A stretch of 64,000 bases of DNA, taken from the NCBI GenBank assembly GCA_016235555.1, contig JACRKC010000114.1, positions 62,001-126,000 on the forward strand, in the 5' to 3' direction. This document shows positions 59,243-64,000 of the stretch, one piece after another. A model generated the notes under the pieces. It did not search any database. It saw only the letters and a program-made list of their open reading frames with translations, and was not told the DNA's origin. The position numbers were made by a program, and so were the translations under genes. The stretch's first letter is position 1. Each line of letters opens with the position of its first letter. The DNA comes from Verrucomicrobiota bacterium. Lineage in GTDB: Bacteria; Verrucomicrobiota; Verrucomicrobiia; Opitutales; Opitutaceae.

Positions 59243-59302
59243 GTAGGAGCCTGCTTGCAGGCGATGGGCTGCGAGCTGAATCGCCTGCAAGCAGGCTCCT
59301 AC
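59243..59302. repeat. GTAG...CTAC palindromic repeat, inverted pair (copy 2)
   Basis: Same element as at 5951-6015: GTAGGAGCCTGCTTGCAGGC at the left, GCCTGCAAGCAGGCTCCTAC at the right, with a 20-bp different spacer between. Here both GTAG and CTAC ends are intact. It lies between convergent genes. Confidence 0.95.
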
Positions 59303-59393
59303 CTCCCGGTAAATTCGTCCATCTTGATCGCGAAATAGAATAAGCGGTTTCGTGGACGCAGGGCGTCTCGCCGCGATTTTCGCCCCCCCGGCG

Positions 59394-60305
59394 CTACCGC
59401 TTCGCCTCCAGCACGAGCGTGATCATCACCGGCCGGTGATCGCTCGCCTCACGCACGCCCTCGCCGTCGTAAATCCGCGCCACGCCACCCGGCACAGCCG
59501 CGCGCAATCCCGGCGACACCAGCACATGATCGACGTGCGTGTAAGATTCCTCGCGGCGATAAACATGCGTCCACGCCTCGCCCCGCGAGTCGGCGGCCGG
59601 CAGCAGCTCCAATACCGTGCGCTCACCGCGCTTGATGAGGTGCGCGAGGGTCCGGCTGCTCCTGCCGTCGTTGCAGTCGCCCAGCACGACGACGCGCGAC
59701 TCCGCGGGGCTCGGAAACCGTTTCAAGATCCGGTCACGCACCGCCGTCGCCTCGGCTCCGCGCCGGACGGCGCTCATCGGATCATCCGGCCGATCCGTGA
59801 ATCGGCTTTTCAAGTGCACCGCGAATAGCGTCACCTCGCCGGCCACCGTGGTCACGGCGACTTCGAGCAAGCCCCGCTTCACCTTCTCCTTCGCCCCGAA
59901 ATAGGAAAACGCGAGATCGTCGTGCGTTGTCACCCGCACGAGCGGGCGCAACGACAGCACCGCGATGTGCCGGTCCGCATCCGCCGCCGTGGCCAGCGCA
60001 GCATGGGGATAGTCGAGTCCCTCGTTCTTCAAATCACGGCGCAACTCGTCGAGATACGCCTGTCCGCCCATCTCCTGCACCACGAGCACGTCGGCGCGCA
60101 GCGCACGAATGACCGCCCGCAGGGCGCGCTTCTCGGGCTCCGGCTTCGGGTAGTCCTTCCGGTAGCCGCCCTCGGTCAGACGGTTCGCCGGGCCGTAATT
60201 TTCGATGTTGTAGGTGGCGATGGTGAGCGTCTCGGCCCGGCCCGATGCAGCAGAAACCACGAAACACACCAAACACGCGAAAGAGTTCAGCTTCCGGAAG
60301 CGCAT
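59394..60305 (-). CDS. Exported endonuclease/exonuclease/phosphatase-family protein
   Basis: A 303-residue protein. ATG 60305 gives signal peptide RFRKLNSFACLVCFVVSAASG. The EEP (DNase I-like) fold is shown by IATYNIENYG, DVLVVQEMGG with the metal Glu, FAVHLKSR, VVLGDCNDG, and the final SDHRPVMI with the catalytic His. Members cut nucleic acids or phosphoesters; the exported form is probably a nuclease or phosphodiesterase. The signal core is coded by CGTGTTTGGTGTGTTTCGTG, a word that recurs inverted just upstream (60304-60329). Confidence 0.88.
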   Translation of the reverse strand: MRFRKLNSFACLVCFVVSAASGRAETLTIATYNIENYGPANRLTEGGYRKDYPKPEPEKRALRAVIRALRADVLVVQEMGGQAYLDELRRDLKNEGLDYPHAALATAADADRHIAVLSLRPLVRVTTHDDLAFSYFGAKEKVKRGLLEVAVTTVAGEVTLFAVHLKSRFTDRPDDPMSAVRRGAEATAVRDRILKRFPSPAESRVVVLGDCNDGRSSRTLAHLIKRGERTVLELLPAADSRGEAWTHVYRREESYTHVDHVLVSPGLRAAVPGGVARIYDGEGVREASDHRPVMITLVLEAKR

Positions 60306-60329
60306 TTCGTGTGTTTTGTGTATTTCGCA
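60255..60329. repeat. Inverted TTTCGTGTGTTTnGTG words at a gene start
   Basis: CACGAAACACACCAAACACG (from 60258, inside the signal peptide code) and TTTCGTGTGTTTTGTGTATT (from 60306, just upstream of and at the start codon) are inverted relatives. To my knowledge such words are a frequent interspersed motif in several bacterial genomes. Confidence 0.65.
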
Positions 60330-60333
60330 GCGC

Positions 60334-61575
60334 CTACCTCGCCAGCGCCGCCTCACGCTCCACGAGTGTCGGGTGCGAGTAGAAAAACGCACTGAACCAC
60401 GGGTGTGGCGTGAGATTGCTCAGATTCTTCTGCGCGAGTTTGCGCAGCGCGCCCACCATCGCGGCGGGACCACCGACCGCATCGCGCGCGAAGGCATCCG
60501 CCTCGTATTCGTGTTTGCGCGAGAGCAGGTTTCCGAGCGGCGAGAACCAAAACGTCACCAACCCGCTCAACAGACCGAACAACAGAAACGACGCCGCCAT
60601 CTCACCACGCGGAAATCCAAACGCAGCGTTGAACCAACCGCTGCCCGCCAGCCACGCCACCGCCGCAAAGCCCGCGAGCTGCATCGCCGCCGACAGCGCG
60701 ATCATCTTCGGAATGTGACCGCGCCGGTAGTGCCCGATCTCGTGCGCGAGCACCGCTTCGAGTTCCTCCGGCGTGAGCTGGGCGATGAGCGTGTCGAACA
60801 ACACGATCCGCCGGAACCGCCCGAAGCCGGTGAAGTAGGCGTTGGAGTGCCCCGAGCGCTTCGACCCGTCGATCACCTCGATGGTTGACGCGCGAAATCC
60901 CGTCCGGTCGCCGAGCGCCATCAACCGCGCGCGCAGGTCGCTCTCCGGCAGCGGCGTGAGCTTGTTGAAGAGCGGCAGGATCACCTTCGGGTAGAGGACG
61001 ATCATCAGCAGTTGAAACGAAAACATCAGCGCGAAGCCCCACACCCACCACGCCGCGCCGGCCTTCTGCACCACCCACAGCAGCGCCCACAGCAGCGGCC
61101 CGCCGATCACGAACATCAGGAGTGCGCCCTTGATCTTGTCCATCACCCACAGGCCGCGCGTGCTCTTGTTGAAGCCGAAACGTTCCTCGAGACGAAACTG
61201 CTCCCACCATTCGAGCGGCAGCGCCGGCACCGACATCACCACCCCCGCCAGCAACACGAAGAGCGCGCGGCTCCACAGCGCGCCGGCCGCGCCCCACGCC
61301 GTCACCTGCGCAAACAGCCAGGGTAGCACTCCGCCGAACAGGAAGCCCGCCAGCACGACCGTATCGAAGATCTCCGTCACGACGCCGAACCGCGACTTGG
61401 CCAGCGTGTAGTCGACCGATTTGGCGTAGGTCGGTGCGTCCATGATCGCCGCGGCCGCCGGGGGCGCGACGGCGGCGTGGCGCCGCACCTCGGCCCGATT
61501 GAGTGCCGAGAGCAACAATTCACCCGCCAGCCGCACGATCATCAGTGCGGCAGTGATCCACAGGACGATTGACAT
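60334..61575 (-). CDS. M48 family membrane metalloprotease (Ste24-like)
   Basis: A 413-residue protease with about seven membrane segments. The zinc motif HEIGHY has His278, Glu279 and His282; the third ligand Glu is in RKHEYEADAFARDAVG. FVVLTGFGRFRRIVLFDTL-like part reads YFTGFGRFRRIVLFDTLI. This matches CAAX prenyl protease 1/Ste24 homologues, which in bacteria degrade damaged or mislocalised membrane proteins. It lies 28 bp upstream of the nuclease gene, in the same direction. Confidence 0.93.
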   Translation of the reverse strand: MSIVLWITAALMIVRLAGELLLSALNRAEVRRHAAVAPPAAAAIMDAPTYAKSVDYTLAKSRFGVVTEIFDTVVLAGFLFGGVLPWLFAQVTAWGAAGALWSRALFVLLAGVVMSVPALPLEWWEQFRLEERFGFNKSTRGLWVMDKIKGALLMFVIGGPLLWALLWVVQKAGAAWWVWGFALMFSFQLLMIVLYPKVILPLFNKLTPLPESDLRARLMALGDRTGFRASTIEVIDGSKRSGHSNAYFTGFGRFRRIVLFDTLIAQLTPEELEAVLAHEIGHYRRGHIPKMIALSAAMQLAGFAAVAWLAGSGWFNAAFGFPRGEMAASFLLFGLLSGLVTFWFSPLGNLLSRKHEYEADAFARDAVGGPAAMVGALRKLAQKNLSNLTPHPWFSAFFYSHPTLVEREAALAR

Positions 61576-61627
61576 CGACCCAATCCACGCGAAACCGCCG
61601 GCGCCGCCAGCTCAAAGATTGTTTGAA

Positions 61628-61903
61628 ATGCCAGTCGGCCGCCGCATCGTCCGAGCCGTGGAAGTCAAAGACAGCAAACTCACCTTCGAGGCCGCCCTGG
61701 CCAGGCTCGAGTCCATCGTGGATGCGATGGAGGCGGGCGACGTGCCGCTGGCCGAGCTCCTCGCCAAGTTCGAGGAAGGCTCCAAGCTGCTGAAGGTGTG
61801 CGAAGCCCGGCTCAAGGACGCCGAACTCAAGATCGAGCAGCTCAAGCGGTCCAAGGACGGCAAGCCCGCCCTCGAAAAATTCGCCGTCACCAACGACGAA
61901 TGA
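61628..61903 (+). CDS. xseB: Exodeoxyribonuclease VII small subunit XseB
   Basis: A 91-residue protein; residues about 15-80 show the XseB helical hairpin: KLTFEAALARLESIVDAMEA, VPLAELLAKFEEGSKLLKVC, LKDAELKIEQL. XseB binds XseA to form the single-strand-specific nuclease. ATG 61628 is used; GTG 61658 (MEVKDSKLTF) would be closer to the usual length. It lies 28 bp before dxs, a gene order found in many bacteria. Confidence 0.93.
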   Translation: MPVGRRIVRAVEVKDSKLTFEAALARLESIVDAMEAGDVPLAELLAKFEEGSKLLKVCEARLKDAELKIEQLKRSKDGKPALEKFAVTNDE

Positions 61904-61931
61904 CCCTCTGCCGTTCGCTTCCCGCCCACTG

Positions 61932-63860
61932 ATGAATCCGCCCTCGCCCGCCCGCTTGCTGGACAACATTCGCGGCCCGTTCGACGTCAAGATGCTCGCG
62001 CCTGCGCAGCTCCCGCAGCTGGCGCAGGAGATTCGTGACGAGCTCATCGCCGTCACCGCGAAAAATGGCGGCCACATCGGCCCGAATCTCGGCGTGGTCG
62101 AGCTCACGATCGCGCTGCATCGCGTGTTCTCCACGCCGGACGACCAGTTCGTCTTCGACGTCGCCCACCAAGGCTACGTCCACAAGCTGCTCACCGGCCG
62201 GCACGGGGAGTTTTTCCGCAAACTCCGCCAGACCGGCGGCGCGAGCGGCTTCCTCTATCGCAGCGAAAGCGAGCACGACGCCTTCGGCGCCGGCCACGCC
62301 GGCACCGCGCTCAGTGCCGCGCTCGGCATGGCCACGGCCCGCGATCTGCGCGGCACCGGCGAACATGTGGTCGCGGTGTGCGGCGATGCGGCCTTCACCT
62401 GCGGCGTCACGCTGGAGGCGCTCAACAACGTCGTCTCCTCCACGAAGCGCCTGATCGTCATCCTCAACGACAACGAGTGGTCGATCGCCAAGAACGTCGG
62501 CGCGATTTCGAGTTACCTCAACCGTATCAGCACGAGCCCCGCCTACAACAAGCTGCACCACGACATCGAGGCGTTCTTCACCAGCTTCCCGACCGGCGTG
62601 GAGATGAACCGCGTTTACATGAAGTGGAAGCGTGAGACGAAGGACTTCTTCGTCGGTTCGTCGCTCTTCGAGAAATTCGGCCTGCGCTACCTCGGTCCGG
62701 TCGACGGCCACAACCTCGACGCCCTGCTGAAGAACCTCGAATTCGCCCGGCACTGCGATGTGCCCGTGCTCATCCACGTGCTCACGAAGAAAGGCAAGGG
62801 GCTCGAGGCCGCGCAGGCCCACCCGGAGAAGTTCCACGGCCTCGGCGCCTTCGATCCGACGACCGGCGAGAGCAAGAAGCCCGCGCCCGGCTCGCCACCG
62901 AACTACCAGGATGTCTTCGGCCAGGCGCTCACCCGGTTCGCCAAGGCCGACCGCAACATCGTCGGCATCACGGGCGCGATGCCGAGCGGCACGGGCCTCT
63001 CCCATCTCGCCAGCGAGGTGCCGGCCCAGTTTTTCGACGTGGGCATCGCCGAGGAGCACGCCGTCCTGTTCGCCGCCGGCCTCGCCACGAAAGGCATCCG
63101 GCCGGTGTGCGCGATCTACTCGACGTTCCTCCAGCGCGCCTACGATCAGGTGATCCACGACGTGGCGCTGCAAAATCTCCCCGTCACCTTCTGTCTCGAT
63201 CGCGCCGGCCTCTCGCCCAATGACGGACCGACCCATCATGGGCTTTTCGACCTCTCCTACCTGCGCTGTGTCCCCAACGCCGTCGTGATGCAACCGAAGG
63301 ACGAGGATGAACTCGTCGACATGTTGCACACCGGCCTCACGCATCGCGGTCCGACCTTCATCCGCTACCCCCGCGGCGCCGGCGTCGGCGTGCCGATCAA
63401 GCCGCAACCGGCGGCGCTCCCAATCGGCCACGCGGAGGTCTTGCGCGAGGGGTCAAACATCATGATCTGGGCGCTTGGCAGCATGGTGCAGGACGCCCAT
63501 CAACTCGCCCGCCGCCTCGCCACCGAGGAAAATCTATCGGTCGGCGTGGTGAATGCCCGGTTCGCCAAACCGCTCGATCGCGCGCTCCTGCTCAGCCACG
63601 CCGCATGCATTCCCCTGCTGGTCACGATGGAGGACAACGTCCTCGCGGGTGGCTTTGGCAGTGCGGTGTTGGAGGCGTTGCACGAGGCGGATTGTCCGGT
63701 CGCGGTCGAGCGCATCGGTTGGCCGGACCGCTTCGTGGAACATGGCTCCTCCGCCGAAGGACTGCGCGCGGCCTACGGCCTCTCCCCCGACGACCTCTAC
63801 CGCCGCGTGCTGGACCGGTGGCGCAACCTCAGCCACGAGCGCGTCGCCGCCGCCGTCTGA
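61932..63860 (+). CDS. dxs: 1-deoxy-D-xylulose-5-phosphate synthase Dxs
   Basis: A 642-residue thiamine-diphosphate enzyme, first step of the MEP isoprenoid pathway (pyruvate plus glyceraldehyde 3-phosphate). Motifs: GGHIGPNLGVVELTIALH, DVAHQGYVHKLLTGR, SESEHDAFGAGHAGTALSAA, the ThDP loop CGDAAFTCG...LNDNEWSI, the catalytic Glu in GIAEEHAV and DRAGLSPNDGPTHHG. The ThDP motif has GDA where most Dxs have GDG, and the region around it (TLEALNNV) differs from the standard EAMNNA. The length and the C-terminal transketolase domain are normal. Confidence 0.96.
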   Translation: MNPPSPARLLDNIRGPFDVKMLAPAQLPQLAQEIRDELIAVTAKNGGHIGPNLGVVELTIALHRVFSTPDDQFVFDVAHQGYVHKLLTGRHGEFFRKLRQTGGASGFLYRSESEHDAFGAGHAGTALSAALGMATARDLRGTGEHVVAVCGDAAFTCGVTLEALNNVVSSTKRLIVILNDNEWSIAKNVGAISSYLNRISTSPAYNKLHHDIEAFFTSFPTGVEMNRVYMKWKRETKDFFVGSSLFEKFGLRYLGPVDGHNLDALLKNLEFARHCDVPVLIHVLTKKGKGLEAAQAHPEKFHGLGAFDPTTGESKKPAPGSPPNYQDVFGQALTRFAKADRNIVGITGAMPSGTGLSHLASEVPAQFFDVGIAEEHAVLFAAGLATKGIRPVCAIYSTFLQRAYDQVIHDVALQNLPVTFCLDRAGLSPNDGPTHHGLFDLSYLRCVPNAVVMQPKDEDELVDMLHTGLTHRGPTFIRYPRGAGVGVPIKPQPAALPIGHAEVLREGSNIMIWALGSMVQDAHQLARRLATEENLSVGVVNARFAKPLDRALLLSHAACIPLLVTMEDNVLAGGFGSAVLEALHEADCPVAVERIGWPDRFVEHGSSAEGLRAAYGLSPDDLYRRVLDRWRNLSHERVAAAV

Positions 63861-63869
63861 GGTCCAAAG

Positions 63870-63900
63870 AAAAAGCCGCGCCTCTTGCGAAGCGCGGCTG
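63870..63900 (-). terminator. Intrinsic terminator for the gene at the right edge
   Basis: An 8-bp stem AGCCGCGC / GCGCGGCT (63874-63881 with 63892-63899) with a 10-base loop is followed on the minus strand by TTTTTCTTT. It lies 24 bp after the stop of the partial minus-strand gene and could also end dxs transcripts as a hairpin. Confidence 0.8.
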
Positions 63901-63923
63901 AAGAATCGGTCGCGGAGCCGGCG

Positions 63924-64000
63924 TTATTTCTTCGCCTCGGCCTTCTTGGCAAGGGCACCCGAGCCGCCGCATTTTTCGCAGTTCTTGCCGGCCTTGGCCG
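63924..64000 (-). CDS. Small zinc-ribbon-like protein, C-terminal end only
   Basis: The frame enters from the right edge and ends at TAA 63924-63926. The visible 24 residues are AKAGKNCEKCGGSGALAKKA followed by EAKK: one CxxCGGSG knuckle, as in DnaJ-type zinc motifs, and a Lys/Ala tail. The body of the gene lies outside the window, so no function is given. Confidence 0.6.
   Translation of the reverse strand, partial: AKAGKNCEKCGGSGALAKKAEAKK

Overview
The window is a stretch of GC-rich chromosomal DNA (by eye about two thirds G+C) with dense coding on both strands. It encodes a Gram-negative envelope: a TonB-dependent receptor, lipoproteins, periplasmic adaptor proteins and the murein tripeptide ligase Mpl. 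The mix of housekeeping genes, the many exported hydrolases and beta-propeller proteins, and the GTAG-headed palindromes suggest Verrucomicrobiota, most likely Opitutaceae. That placement is inference; no rRNA or tRNA gene is visible to confirm it. I see no prophage, insertion sequence, plasmid origin or CRISPR array.

Layout. 1-9.9 kb: the start of an exported beta-helix-like protein (cut by the window edge), a long PurA-like enzyme, a minus-strand block folC-accD-comF-truA, a HAD phosphatase, ruvX, a MoeB-rhodanese fusion, a class IV aminotransferase and a small DNA-binding protein. 9.9-14 kb: a sugar or metabolite group (SDR, RbsD/FucU mutarotase, HTH-MBL fusion, HIBADH-type dehydrogenase, xylose-isomerase-like TIM barrel). 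14-21 kb: a crystallin/DUF4214 exported protein, two sensor kinases around an MFS exporter. 21-27.5 kb (minus): exported S10 carboxypeptidase and two amidohydrolases, probably for peptide breakdown. 27.7-31.3 kb: a MacAB-like tripartite export operon. 31.6-38.6 kb: an SsuABC/ThiXYZ-like ABC importer followed by a lipase-maturation-factor-like membrane protein, two methyltransferases and a LysM protein. 38.7-49.6 kb: FG-GAP protein, a 34-residue basic protein, rimO, a hybrid kinase, mpl, a TonB receptor, and an adaptor plus MacB-like permease pair without its own ATPase. 49.9-64 kb: priA, TPR protein, two exported proteins, a coupled hemW-lipoprotein-M23 peptidase operon, a TIG lipoprotein, an exported nuclease/phosphatase-like protein, an M48 protease, xseB-dxs and the end of a small zinc-ribbon protein.

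The most unusual property is not a gene. About twenty short palindromic elements, many starting with GTAG and ending with CTAC, lie between genes, and several lie inside reading frames without breaking them: in mpl, in a methyltransferase (two elements), in the lipase-maturation-factor gene, and in the N-terminal coding regions of an amidohydrolase, a lipoprotein and an Ig-like protein. They look like REP elements of the GTAG type that RAYT transposases (Y1 family) act on in other bacteria. The copy in mpl adds exactly 21 codons and is flanked by a 6-bp direct repeat. Other variants from family norms: AccD without its zinc-ribbon cysteines, two amidohydrolase domains without the HxH metal motif, a Dxs with GDA for GDG, and a rimO start codon two bases after an intrinsic terminator.
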